Below, in pieces: positions 1 to 11,812 of a stretch of DNA of 64,000 nt. The stretch is taken from contig OX291547.1 of the NCBI GenBank assembly GCA_946406115.1, positions 6,329,001 through 6,393,000 of the forward strand, read 5' to 3'. Source of the stretch: Apoda limacodes (lineage: Eukaryota > Arthropoda > Insecta > Lepidoptera > Limacodidae). The notes beneath the pieces were generated by a model. That model worked only from the letters and a program-made list of their open reading frames with translations, did no database searches and had not been told where the DNA came from. A program made the translations under genes and the position numbers. Positions within the stretch are counted from its first letter, which is position 1. The number at the start of each line of letters is the position of its first letter.

Positions 1-84
1 TAAGTATCCCGGATTTCACTGGACGTCTAGCTTCTAAAGATAATTTGAGTAGCTACGGCTAAGCACTCTTGCGGGGTCTTGGTC

Positions 85-350
85 ACGTATTATAATAAAT
101 AAATAATTATTTTTTGCACATTAACAAACAGCGCCGTCTGGTCCCAAACTAAGCAAAGCTTTTGCTCATGATACCAGACAACGGATATAAATACATATGC
201 TTATTTTTATAAATACATACATGTTATACTTTCAAAGAAAACACTTACACTCAAACACAAATAATTAATGTTTGTGCGGTAATCAAATCCACGCCCATCG
301 ATTCAGCAGTAGGGTCATATTACCCACTGAGCCACGGAGCCGACAGTGTG
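85..350 (+). repeat. Decayed lepidopteran retroposon tail with tRNA-like end
   Basis: The stretch resembles a 3' segment common in Lepidoptera: a short A/T run (ataataaataaataa), a 'ggtcccaaactaagcaaagc' part, a 'caacggatataaatacat' part, then a 'ggtaatcaaatccacgcc' block and 'acccactgagccacggagcc'. The last two blocks look like a degenerate tRNA-type B box and the usual 'ctgagccacggag' end. This is recognition by eye, and the boundaries are approximate. Confidence 0.5.
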
Positions 351-1398
351 TTGTATTTTCGTGGATATTATCAAAATTGAAAGCAATCACTGATTATGTT
401 TAAGTTCACGCAAATCTCTAGGCTCGTTAATAGCTACACTAATCACCCTATTTTTCGAATAATCGATTTTAAAATAGATAACTTATACACATGTCTACTA
501 CTAGGTGCACTATTTGCTGTTTTCGGGACGATATCAAAGATTACTTCAACAATTTCTATTCATTAGCTCGATATTTGTATCGACATAGGCAACGGGACAG
601 CTATTAATAACTTATTGGTGGGATGCATGATATTCCTTGATATGGGTCAATACTAGAGTCCACAGTAGGGTCTAGAAAATCATACACGAAGTCATAAGTC
701 TATGAGTGGCACAAACAAAAGAAATATTATTTTGGAAAAAAGGTCAACACTACTGTTAACTATATAAAATCGTTATAGTGTGTATTGCTATCCAGACAAG
801 ACATATTCTTACACTGAAGTAAACTAAACTGTATGGAACTAATAGATTTTACTGTTCAGTGTGAATCAAATATTCCTAAAAACCAAAGACTACGTAAATT
901 AAATACGACGACCTAGCAAGAAATAACCTAAAAACAATAAACCTCAATTAATTTGTATGCAGAAGAAGTAGGAGCGAGAAAACTGCATATTCTATTAAAA
1001 GGTCCTGGCAAGAAAAACAGTATGTTATGTATTATAAAGAGAATCCAAAGCAGCTCTAGCAGGATCTAACCAAATTTGGCTAGGCATGGAGGGTAACTCA
1101 GTCAGTAAAGGTGAGCGTTATTGTATTGTAAAGGAACGCTACAACACGATGCACACGACTCCCACACGGTAAATCCATGGAATGCTTAAGCACGATGCTG
1201 TATGCTGATGACTATATAGGTATAGGTACTACATGATACTATATAGGTAACCTAGTATTTACGCTAATTTGAATCTTATGACGAAAGAATAAGCGTGTAA
1301 ATATTTTGATAGGCCTATCATAACGTAAATACAAATATTAAAAAGTGTGTGATATGTGTTACAATATATTGTACATTTCGTGGTATCGTTACAATGTC
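351..1398. other. AT-rich stretch, nothing recognised
   Basis: No open frame, RNA gene or clear repeat could be supported here. It is probably part of the long bun intron (inference). Confidence 0.4.
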
Positions 1399-1985
1399 AT
1401 GCCAAGTGCCTGTCTGGCTCGAGCATAGAGGGTTCCGTATAAAGTTATTATATGAAGATAGCTCTTTCATAATGAGATCAAGTCTCCTAGGTCAACGAGA
1501 AGTACCCTATAGATTTTGAGTTATATGTGAATAACTGAATACCTAAATATGCGTTAAAAATGGCCGTACTTTTTCATTGCGTTGACATAGAAGATTGATT
1601 TTTTTACAGCTTAAGGGCATTAATTTCAACTCGATAACTCCACACGTTCTTAATGAAAAGGGTCTACACAGATAGACAAACTGTTTTTAAATGTGTTATA
1701 ACTACAAATTAACGAATGATTCTAGGACAACGGGAAGTACCCCATAGGTTTTCATTTGTTTGTAACTGCCAAAATATGCGACAAAAATGGCCGTTTTTCC
1801 GCCGTATTTTTTTTAATTGAGTTGACCTAGAAGCTTGATTTTTTTAGTGCTTCAAGGGACCGTAGACCTAAGTATTTGATTTTAATTTCAAACTGTAATT
1901 CAGATCAGATTTTTTTTTACTTTTACCGACGAATTGCTTATTTCGTCTACTACTTATTCTTTTTTTGAAGTCGGTTTAAAAGAAA
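1399..1985 (+). repeat. Two tandem modules of a dispersed lepidopteran repeat
   Basis: The first module opens with 'gccaagtgcctg' and 'agggttccgtat' (1401-1440), the worn form of a very common lepidopteran repeat start. It continues through 'aagtaccctatag', 'atggccgta', 'gcgttgacatagaag' and 'attaatttcaactcg'. A second module from about 1725 repeats the same order: 'gaagtaccccatagg', 'atggccgt', 'gagttgacctagaag', 'ttttaatttcaaactg'. It closes near 1960 with 'tttttttgaagtcggttt', another common lepidopteran repeat end. A related copy is at 9127-9475. Confidence 0.6.
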
Positions 1986-2393
1986 TTAAACATTATACCT
2001 ACCTATGTTTACGGATATACAAATGTAACATTGTGATTTTCTTTCATACAAACCAATAACGCCATATCACAAGGAAGCATTTTAAAAGTTTAAGTCGTGC
2101 CAAGTGGGTCAGCACTCAGCAGCTAGTTTGTCTGAGTATCAAGAAGTGGATAATTAGAGAACAAAAGAAAGAAATGTTGTTCTTAGAAAAAAAATCTAAA
2201 ACCTATGTAGTGAATGGAAGTATTTTTAGCATTACTCGGAATTTACTCAAGTCACTTTCAAAATGAATGCAAACTAATACAATAAATTTATACTACAAAT
2301 AGACTTATGTATTGATAGAAAGAGTAAATAGAATAATTTTGTCAACCAAAATATTGTGTTGGTGTCTGTGAAATTAGGAGAAAAAAGTTGCGC
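1986..2393. other. AT-rich stretch, nothing recognised
   Basis: No supported gene. The plus-strand open frame starting at 2356 lies over the fossil reverse transcriptase on the other strand and is treated as a shadow. Confidence 0.4.
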
Positions 2394-3347
2394 TTACACA
2401 ATTTTAGTGGAAACAGGTGAGAGATTACGCAAATGTCTCAAAGAACTAATTGAGGCGAAGATTTTTCTGCTGATTTCTTTTATGTGTGGTATCCAAGAAA
2501 GTGAACTGTCAGTTAAGATCGATAGTATTGATGAAAAGAGCAAACAGGAGCGGAGAAAACACCCCACCTTGTGGAACACTGCCAGTGATATTGCACCAAT
2601 CATATGAATAGTTACGCCGTCCAATTCAAGCGAGATAACATTTTGACAGTTAACCAATAAATATGGCTTGTGACTTTTGAGGATTAATCTCAAGACCATA
2701 GTTTTTACTCCACTTAACTATTGTGTTTAGATCAGAATTAATATTTTTGATGGCGTTGTTAAAATTTGTCAATTTAAGCATAAGTATAAATTTGCAAATG
2801 CAAATAGTTAATTTAAGAGTGATATTATTCATGAAAAGGAGGAACCACGCCACCTTGTGGAACACCGGCAGTAATATTGCACCAATCAGATAAAGAATCA
2901 TCTAATCGTATGCGCTTACGTCTGCCACACAAGTAATTACATAGTTATAATGTTAAAAGAGCTTTTAAGATGCCTAACCGAACGTTAGTTAAAATCTACT
3001 GTATTAAAAGCGTTACTAAAGTCAAGAAGTGATAGCACAGTGATCTGTTTACTATCCATGCTGAAGCGAATTTCATGTAATCTTAGAAGTGCAGTAATCG
3101 TACTTTGACCAGGACAAAAATCGGATTGAAGAGGATTTAATAAATTGATCTTGGTAAGAAAATGATTTAATTGTTGATGAACAAGTCGTTCAAGAAATTT
3201 GCTAAGAAAAGGTAATATGGAGATCGGTCTATAATCAATAAGAGAAAGCGCATTAATCTTCTTAGGCAAAGGAATAATGTGAGAGTTTTTTCCAAAGACT
3301 AAGAAAAGTATCACTAGAAAAAGGTTTACTTCTAAAGAAATAAGCAA
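2394..3347 (-). pseudogene. Fossil non-LTR retrotransposon reverse transcriptase, rearranged
   Basis: Read on the minus strand, broken frames give reverse transcriptase pieces in the right order. About 3300-2990 encodes IIPLPKKINALSLIDYRPIS, then KFLERLVHQQLN, FCPGQSTITALL and a motif-A-like LLDFSNAFNTVDF. About 2895-2840 encodes NITAGVPQGGV, the motif-B GVPQG loop. About 2750-2650 encodes KWSKNYGLEINPQKSQAIFIG. About 2640-2394 encodes DGVTI...DSSLSWIPHIKEISRKIFA. A second copy of the GVPQG segment (NITGSVPQGGVFSPLLF) sits at about 2605-2530. The catalytic YADD part is missing and there are frameshifts, so the element is dead. The order and motifs fit the jockey/CR1-like group of LINEs; the clade is not resolved. 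Confidence 0.8.
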
Positions 3348-4086
3348 ATATGTTGCAGCTTGATATTAATAGTATATACGAGAACGATATTTTTCAACAA
3401 AAAAAAGAGAAATAATTCCTAAGGTTTTTATATTCGTTCAAATATGATCATGTATCAGTAACTGATGCTTAGAATCACATTTCATAACAAATCGGTGTAA
3501 TGCGTTAGGTACTACTGAGGTAGATACTAGCTGACCTGGCTGACTTTGTTCTGCCCTTTCCATTGCTGCTATTAATTTGTTTGGGATAAGGATTTTTCTG
3601 ACCTTTTTTCGCTTCTCTTTTTTCTTTTTTCTTGGCTCCTAAAGGTCGTAGCGTGATGTAAAACAGCCTATAACCTTTCTCAAGAATTAGGGTATTAAAT
3701 GCAAAAAGGGATCGATCACTGCCGGCAAAGCGATAGACCGACTTTCAGACGGCGCTCTGGAAGATAAGGACATGAAGGGAGCATCAGAAGTGTAGATTTC
3801 TGGACAAAACAACTGACAAGGTGTGAGTGCGAGGTTGCAAGGATGTCAGAAAGGATATCAGAAGCCAATGTTGCCAAAAATAAGAAAAACTCAAAGGACA
3901 TTTCTGGAAACTTTTTTAAAGGAAACTTTACATCCTGATCGGTTTTTATCGGCATGCCCATTATCACTTTGTCTAGATATCTGTTTGATCTCTTTGTCGG
4001 TGAATTTCCACATTCCAATCATGGTAAGAAACACCTAAGCTTGGCACGATTAATAGCTCTCTAAACGAATTTGAGCTTGCCTGAGA
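3348..4086. other. No gene recognised
   Basis: A 100-residue minus-strand open frame (4018-3716) exists but shows no recognisable motif and overlaps a similar open frame on the other strand. Nothing else can be supported. Confidence 0.3.
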
Positions 4087-4138
4087 GGCCAGCAGTTGCT
4101 GTTATAAATTCTGGCCAACAGTTGCTGTTATAAATTTT
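4087..4138. repeat. 26-bp tandem duplication
   Basis: The unit 'ggccagcagttgctgttata' plus 'aattct' occurs twice in a row with a 26-base offset and two or three differences. It is a small, fairly recent local duplication. Confidence 0.8.
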
Positions 4139-5734
4139 ATTTATTTATTTTATTTTACCATACAATACATCATATTAAACATGAAAAATAATTACCTATC
4201 TTAATCCCAAGTGTTAAACTGAACCAAAGTTAGTTTACAACCTAATCGTTTCCTAAGCTTTACTGATTGGCTGTGACTATTATAAATAATTAAAATACCC
4301 CAATCAAGGTTGCCAATCGTACAAGGCTTCTCCTACCAATAGGTAAAACCTTACGATAAACTTTTTTTAAATTTATATTGGTTAGATAACTAGACACCGG
4401 GTGATACTACTAAATAAAAAAAAATCGAGCTAGTCTTTGTGTATATACATAAAAACTATTTAGCGCACATGTTGATATATTCTAAAAGCGCAGTGGTCCC
4501 TTGGCTCGTTTACGGTCACAGTACCTGTGTTTCGTACTATCACATGCATTGCGTGTCCTGTCAGATACAAATCCTGTAATTTTAAGTCAGAACACTAGGG
4601 CTTAAATGAAATAATGTTATGTTAATATCTTTGTTCTGACGAACATGTTATTTGTGCAATTAAATATTAATTAGTTAAGAACCTAATTGTTACAAACTCC
4701 AAATAGACTAATAAACTGCGGCGTCCGAATGATTTTGGCACTGAATGCTAATAAGCCAACGATCGTAGCACTCTCCCCAATGAGGTAGTTACATGGAGTA
4801 AGCAATGGAAGAAAGTAGACAGCCGGCAGACAGCGTACAATGGGCGAGTCGAACTAGGTTAATTGAAGGCAGGCCCATCGCCGCCGGCGGGACACCGAGA
4901 AATCTATGAAGATATTTCCGAGAAATATTACATTGAACCATATACAGAGAAAGGGAATATATTAATAACTGATTTATGTTTTTTAGCTTACATGTATGTA
5001 ATGTTTGGGACAAGTTTACAGAAACATTTAAGACCATATTGTTAACTCTATATTAAGAAGAAAAAAATATACTTTATATTTTTATAATATAAATACATAC
5101 GTCCAAAATCAACACGCCGACTGTGTGAACAAAATATTGTAATAACAACAATTAAAATTTAAGTCCATCTGTGTGAAAGGTAAAATGAACACGAAGAAAA
5201 CAATTAGTGTGCGACGCAGTTGAATTAAGTTTGGAAAATTTAAGGTTTTTTTACAGTCTCGAGGCAAATGACCTGACACAACAATAGCGTGACAAATGCA
5301 TTGAACATAAAATTGCAACGTGCATTCTGTTTTCGTTAGTACAATAATATACCTGCTTAGATGTAAGTTAATGAAACGGTGGATTGTGAGTAATTGTCAT
5401 TATGATGTGATACTTTTTGCAGTACTCGGAGGTGCTGCATAGGTTTCGCGTTACAGTGGTTTAGTTTACCGATGATTGCATCCTACTATACAAATTAAGT
5501 ATTGATCGATGTAAATATCAATACAAGATACGTCTGAGCAGCCAACCTCCGCAGTCGATTGTTCGACACTGCTGAGACATGGTCAAAACACTCATTAACC
5601 CTTCATCCTCAATAGGTGTAGGTACTCCTTTATAATTAAATGATCCAGTACATATTCCTTTGTTTCTCCGAAAGTACTAGCGTTGCGTTAAATATTCTCA
5701 GGGGTGCTCTGCATAGGAAAAGGAGAAAGTTATG
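4139..5734. other. No gene recognised; GC-richer patch at 4800-4920
   Basis: Mostly AT-rich. The patch around 4820-4900 has several CpGs ('gccggcagacagcg', 'cgccgccggcggg') that stand out from the surroundings. Short open frames on both strands overlap it but none resembles a known protein. Confidence 0.35.
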
Positions 5735-6120
5735 GTCCAGATTGTTACTGGTGATGCGACTTGGGTTCACCTTTATGAACCCCAGTCACAGCAAAAGCCG
5801 ATGATATTCCAAAGAAATGGCACACATGTGTCGCTATCTTCGGAAATGATAATGGCGACGATATTTTGGAACAGAATTTGGGATGGAAACGAAGCGTCTT
5901 CACCATGAGTGTACTACGCTTCCTTATTAGGATGATTGAAGACAACTGTTATGAAACAAAAATAAAATAAAAAAAAAGAAAATAGACGGAATGTGTGCTC
6001 ATTTTGCCCGACAACGCGCCCGAGCACACGAGGCATGTAACGTGCGACGGTTGCCATACACTGATGCGGTTCCAACTGCGTCACCTACCCAACAGTCCAG
6101 ACCTAGACCCTATAGTAAAT
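5735..6120 (+). pseudogene. Broken mariner-family transposase fragment
   Basis: The plus strand encodes VQIVTGDATWVHLYEP, matching the mariner 'TGDE(S/T)WV' block with the first catalytic Asp at 5753-5755. It then gives ATIFW, and after stops and a frame change ILPDNAPEHTRHV (second Asp at 6010-6012) and HLPNSPDLDP (third Asp at 6100-6102). The second and third Asp are 29 residues apart, where intact mariners have 34, so about five codons are lost. An A-rich stretch with stops (about 5950-5985) interrupts the frame. The DNA-binding N-terminus was not found. This is a dead DDE/D transposase; no terminal repeats were identified. Confidence 0.8.
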
Positions 6121-6899
6121 ATTCTAAGATGAAGCAAAAGCTGCATGGGAAAAAAATTAAGAATGATAATGAAGTTTAAGTATGCAATAACGGCATATTT
6201 CGACAAATATATTCGACGGTAAGCTTTTAAATAGATCTAAAAAAATGTGTTAAGGCTAAGGTAGAAGATGTTATATATATTAGATATGTATTGATCACTA
6301 CAAACTATAGAATACACCAATAAGGAATTGCAATTTGAAACTTTTTATGTTTATGTAAAAAACAAAAGTACAATTTTAAAAAATAATAAAGAATTAATTC
6401 TGGATAATATAATAAATTAACAGGTCGAGAAAGATACATTAAAATAATAGAAAATAAATTAATATTTATGGCTTCTTACAATCAATTGATATAGAAAAAT
6501 ATAAATACTAATTAATTAAGTGTTATTCTTCTAAAACTTTTTCGATGCATTAGTATCTAAATGTCTAAAAGCAAGATAAATAAATAAATAAATAATCGGA
6601 TGTGTTAGTTTAGTTCGCATCTATTAATTAAGTTTATTTGCATACGGACCAAAAAACTTTCACATTTGTCTGAAAACAATCTAAAGAAAGCAAACAAAAG
6701 AAACAATCTAAACAATCTCAAATTTTTCTTTTTCGAAATTTTACAATTGGCACCTGCACAAAAGTTTTGACGTTTTACATACTAGTCACACAAAAAAAAT
6801 AAAAATACACAACTATTGTAAGTGTAAGTAGCAAATATAATACAACGACCGAGTGTATGTGTCAGTAGTCGCTCATATTCATTTTTTTAACACCCACAC
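6121..6899. other. Very AT-rich stretch, nothing recognised
   Basis: Contains short A and AAAT runs only; no supported gene. Confidence 0.4.
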
Positions 6900-7600
6900 T
6901 CGCAAAACTGGACCAAAGTTCGTTGACTTCTATCGGTTAGTGAAACCCAATCCATTCATCGGCGGCGGCGTCATGTCGGTAATGTAAAAGTTTCGGTGCG
7001 ATCTTACAATGGTGGACAAGACGGGTCGCAGACAAATGACGTCATCACATGACAACATAATTAAATAAAACCACCTGATATAATAAATGTGCAGATTAAA
7101 TAGTCTAGTGAACATGCTGCGGCGGAAGTAATAAAATTGTTAAGTTTTTTTAAAAAGAATTTGACTGGATACTGTATAGTATAATCGGAAATAATGTACG
7201 TTAAAACACTTTCTCAAATCGACCTTTGATTTATTTATCATCCATTCATTGAGCTATCGGTCACAGGAAGGTACTGCGGCCAACCGTTCCGGGAAGTGGT
7301 GGTAGACGAAGCGCAGACGCTTGTGACGTCACATCGTAATCAGCCACTAGAGAAACAGGCATAGCGAGATTCCCTGCTTTGGCTGCTTTAAACGCAGTGC
7401 CTTTTGAAATGACACTTTTAGAAATAATATGCAAAAAAATATAATTGTTACAAATAATCGCGGAGCTGGAATGTTTAGTCGCAACCAAGTTTTGGCCCTC
7501 TAACTGAGTTCCGTTGAATAACGCGACACGCAAACTAAGAAGATTCGAACACCGCGACTTATGTCGTAAGGACACTAGGGAAATAAAAAAAGTTTGTCAC
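6900..7600 (-). promoter_or_regulatory. GC-richer island with two CRE palindromes; possible alternative promoter or enhancer
   Basis: The perfect CRE octamer TGACGTCA occurs at 7037-7044 and again at 7324-7331, the second inside the 12-base palindrome TGTGACGTCACA (7322-7333). CpG-rich pieces are nearby ('atcggcggcggcgtcatg' at 6958-6975 and 'gaagcgcagacgc' near 7310). A 104-residue minus-strand open frame (7575-7261) covers the right half; it is longer than most chance frames here but matches no family I know. A regulatory element in the bun intron is one reading. A worn mobile element is another. Confidence 0.3.
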
Positions 7601-9126
7601 TTTAAAGTCTATTTTTTATTGCACCAGAGAGTGGCAGAGACCGGCATTGACAATGTTTAAATCTTCATAAATCTGGGTTTGTGGGATGCCTAGTTCGAAG
7701 AGGTAGATAACATATTATACTCGCGAAATAGGGAAAGGAATTAAGAAACTGCCGAATCTTTTAATTCACTACTCTACAATAAAATAAAAAACTTGCACCG
7801 ATAACGTTTTATAATTTACAATAATTTATTATTATTTTAATATCCAAATGTCAAATAATCCATTCGAATACTGCTAATCATTATTTGAAACATCAAATGA
7901 TTTCTCTTCACAGGTTACTTAACAAGAAAACAAGCTTGATATGGCACCTGCTTACATTTATAATCTATTAAAGCTTTCAAAGCGCCAAAAATAAAGACGC
8001 GTCAAAGGGTAGATAGAGCTAATAAACCTGAATTACCATCACTTAAGGCAGTAGAATATAGAAATAAACAAAAACTGGCCATTTAACAACAAGCCAGTCA
8101 CATACCTTAATCAAGTAGGCGTTGTTATAAAAAAACTGTGCAAACATCAAGGTCGCGAAGTCAACGCACCAGGAGGGGCCACCTGTCTCCCAACTAATGT
8201 AAATAAATTAGTAAAGACAGGCTTCGACGTGAATAACTTTAACGGACAACTTTTGAAACTAGCATGTTGAAACACGTTTACGTGACTCACATCTTCGACA
8301 TTCAAAATGCGATAGCCACTTTTTGCGTTCGCAGACAGACAACGACTTCATTCATTACTTCCATTCTCTAATATTTTTCCTAGTCCCCAACACTTGATTT
8401 ATACGTTTTCGTTGCGGAAGTTCGGAATGAGGTGTCGTAGAATATTGCCGCGAGAGCCAAAATCAAATCCAGTGCAAAAAAAAACAGTTGATGTGATTTC
8501 CGCAACGTATATCGTTGGTAACAAACGCCTCTCGTTTTGTTAGTTAAAAGAAATAATTGAGATTAATAACACCACAGAAATTTAATTTTAAACCATATTA
8601 TTAACGTTAAATAAACTCGCCATAACTTAAACTCTTAATTCATTTTCATAGAATATTCTCGATTTAACTTTCAATAGTAACGCTCCCGTCACCATTAGAT
8701 CATTTCTCAACAAGAAGCCATCACATAAACATCGTGGTATTCAGTGGGATGACGCACAAAAGCTGCTCAACGGCTACTACATTAAATTTCACTTATTTAT
8801 CTGACATGTAATAAATAACAGGAATCGGTCGAGGTACTAAAAAACAATACAATTGTAGTCAAGCGATTTAGAAAACAAATACCAAAATTAAAATGCATGA
8901 TGCAAAAAAGTATAAGTTAACAGAGAGACACATATGAATCAAATTTCATATGATATACAGTTATTATTATATAATACACAGGTATACATACTTAACCTGT
9001 GGGACAAATTGTCTGCATACCATCCATACGCATTAAAAACATGTTATTTATTGCTGGTTTAATAAAATAAAATTCAGTGAAAAATAAAAGGTTTGATTTA
9101 GGAATGCAAAGATTAATTAAAAAAAA
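7601..9126. other. No gene recognised; short inverted repeat at 8430-8506
   Basis: The arms CGTTGCGGAA (about 8430) and TTCCGCAACG (about 8497) form a 10-base perfect inverted repeat with a spacer of about 57 bases. Nothing else can be supported. Confidence 0.35.
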
Positions 9127-9475
9127 CCAACCAAGTGCAAGTCGGACTCGCGCACCGAGGGTTCCGTAAAAGGTAAACTGTATTGTGGGACAAACTTAAC
9201 TTTGCCATTGGACAACAGTTAGTCCCAATACATCGACATAGGTCGCGGTTAGTTTACCAACTGCTTCTTGTCAAATTTTATTATTATAGGCCGTATTTCA
9301 GCCGTATTTTTTTATGGCGTTGAATTAGAAACTTGATTTTTTCACGGCTTCAAGGAACCGTAGTCCTTAGTATCTGATATTAATTTCAACTTGATGCCTT
9401 CACGCGTTCCTGAGAGAGAAAGGTCTTCACAGACAGACTGACAGACGGACAACAAACTGATCCTATAATGCTTTC
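9127..9475 (+). repeat. Dispersed lepidopteran repeat, near-complete module
   Basis: Starts 'ccaagtgcaagtcggactcg' and 'cgcaccgagggttccgta', the standard opening of an abundant lepidopteran repeat. It runs through 'gccgtattttttta', 'ggcgttgaattagaa', 'caaggaaccgtagtc' and 'cagacagactgacagacgg'. It shares order and sequence with 1399-1985. Confidence 0.75.
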
Positions 9476-10130
9476 TTTGTCCTGTTGAGGTATGTGTTTA
9501 AATTTTGTGAATAACTACTATTTACAAATGAAAATAATTATTGGTTTAAAATTGTAATACTTCTGTATGCCCGACTGAGTAAATTGTAGCTGTATTGTAT
9601 AAACTAACCTGTTACATTATTCTTAAAATATTAAAATCCTAATTAAAAAAAGCAGAAGGAAGCAGATGGATAAAAAAACATTGAAAAATCTAAAGTTTGG
9701 CATTTGTTCACTCCGTACTTCCGAAATTCAAATTATAGATTACGTATTCGATTTAATATATAACAGTAAAAAACTAAAACAGTTTCGACATCTGCCATTA
9801 ATAAAAAGAAAGTCACAAAACTGTTCCCAGAAATTCCTAGTTCAAGACTTGCTTACGCAATGACATTTTCTTTACGATTACAATGTTTATACCAGATGCG
9901 GACTGGCATCCGTCCAATGATGCTTTTTAATCGGTTTTAATTCATTGAGATACTACTTTACTGCTGAACCAGTCCAAACAGACAGACGACATTCACAAGG
10001 TCATAGAATATTTTGGGCAACTAGATGTAATACTATATGTCATATATCTAGGCACCTATAGATAAAAGAACTAGATATTAAGACCAGAATAGCAATAGAA
10101 AACGAGCTTGTCATTTTAATAGACTGTAAA
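9476..10130. other. No gene recognised
   Basis: A 65-residue plus-strand frame (9666-9863) has no recognisable motif. Otherwise AT-rich. Confidence 0.35.
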
Positions 10131-10182
10131 AATCGGCCAAGTGCGAGTCGGACTCGCGCACGAAGGGTTCCGTACCATTATC
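10131..10182 (+). repeat. 5' fragment of the same dispersed repeat
   Basis: 'aatcggccaagtgcgagtcg' followed by 'gactcgcgcacgaagggttc' is close to the family's usual start. The body of the repeat is not recognisable downstream. Confidence 0.7.
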
Positions 10183-10970
10183 TATAAATACTTACATATG
10201 GATGGACTTACAATTAAGAAAAACATACATATGGATGGAGCATATCTTTGAATGGATGTGAGACGTTGACAATGGCAGAAAAAAAGCTTTAAAAAGCATT
10301 TGAGATGCGGTTTTCGAGGAGAACGGAAAGAACCAGCTAAACCAAAAAGTACGAGTAACAAATAAATTGGTAGTGACCAGTATAAACGAGAAGAGAATTA
10401 TACTTAAAATATTTACAATAGAAGATGTATAAAATTTGTAAGACACTCGTAACTTTCAATTCTGCATTTAAAACAGAATAAGTTAAACAGTTTTTTATAT
10501 GTAAAATCCATACAGCTGTGAGAACAACGTTAAATTTCCTTTAGCAGTCTTTGCGTCATAATGATGCAATTAATAAACAAGACAGATAAACGATCCAAAA
10601 GTGACTGTTTTGGCTTCATAACTAAGTTTGTAGGACCTACCGCAAAAGTATTCTTAAATGTTTTCACGTCCAGAAATTAGGACGGTTGCAATTTAATTAT
10701 ATTGAAATCTTTGTCACGAATAAACATCATATATTAATTTAATGGTGTTTTAAATGGATTATTGAAATCTTAGCATTATTTTACATTTCTAATAACTGAG
10801 TTCTATTCACAAAACGAAGCATTGTCTATTAAGGCTGACCAAAGGCTAAATAGCGCCGCCATTTTATATCTTAACATTGATTTTTCTACAAAGCGAAACT
10901 CAAAAATATTGAAAATCAAGAGATATGACAAATCTACGGGATTTTGGACTTCATGTTGTTTAATTTTAAA
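10183..10970. other. No gene recognised
   Basis: AT-rich. A 'tagcgccgccatttta' patch near 10850 is the only GC-richer point. Confidence 0.35.
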
Positions 10971-11110
10971 AAATGTATAAAACTTATGACGAAGCGTAAT
11001 TTTTTGCGTATCACAAATCGCAACCAGTCGTAAAGTCTTATGATCTAATATGTGATATATTAGACTGCGCTTCGTAACAAACAGGTCGCACAGTAGTTTC
11101 GCTTTATGAT
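10971..11110. repeat. Inverted-repeat-rich segment
   Basis: 'gacgaagcgta' near 10988 faces 'tgcgcttcgtaac' near 11066. Between them, 'tctaatatgtgatatattaga' at about 11044-11064 is a near-perfect palindrome. The arrangement suggests a small foldback element, but the arms are short and imperfect. A 115-residue minus-strand open frame covers it and is probably incidental. Confidence 0.35.
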
Positions 11111-11279
11111 ATCCCCGTTGTTTTAGTTTACACCTTAACTGCAATCGCATTCATCTACCTACTATTCGTTTATAGCAAACAAAAAAAAATTGCAGCAAAA
11201 AAGAAAATTTTAAAAGGACGGATAGACTTACACTGACACAGTAACAATTAATAAGCCAGCTAACGCATATACCTAAACT

Positions 11280-11812
11280 ACTACAGACAAGACCTTTTTT
11301 TGTTTCGTTAAGGTTAAAACCACAAGCTCAAAAGTTTAGTAAAATCCGACAAAAACTGTAGAAATACAGATCTTTCTAGTAGCAATCTAAGAAAATGTAC
11401 GGAATTTTAAGCCTCTACAGATTTTACAAAATCAGATCTGGCATCAGCCCAAACATGATACGTCTGCTGTAAGTTGGTAAGGAGTTGGGTATCCTCCAGG
11501 TTTCAGGTATATTGCAGCATCTGATAATGGTTACTATGTTCTAACAATATAATTGAAGTAACAGGATACCAAATTTTAAATCAATAGGACCTGCGGAAGT
11601 TGCTCATATCCCATCATCAACTAGAAAAGAGCTGATGATCTTTAAACGGCTAAACAGATTTTCCTTAATCAAGGTTAAGAATATTCTCGATCAAGTCACC
11701 TTTAAATAAGAACTAAATTAAAACCTGTATCCGTTTAGGCGCTATGATACAACAGACAGATACACACGTCAAACGACCCTATAATTTCGTCGGGTATAAA
11801 AAAATACAACCC
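11280..11812 (+). repeat. Decayed dispersed lepidopteran repeat
   Basis: The end 'acagacagatacacacgtc...cctataatttcgtcgggta' is the worn form of a common lepidopteran repeat end ('cagacagacacgtcaaac... cgtcggggg'). Upstream, 'accacaagctcaaaagt' and 'ggacctgcggaagttgctc' fit a degraded body. The boundaries are uncertain. Confidence 0.45.

Noticed and set aside
3716..4018. 100-residue minus-strand frame as a gene
   Set aside because: Opposed by another open frame on the plus strand and without any known motif.
10803..11150. 115-residue minus-strand frame as a gene
   Set aside because: AT-rich composition, no motif, and it overlies an inverted-repeat segment.
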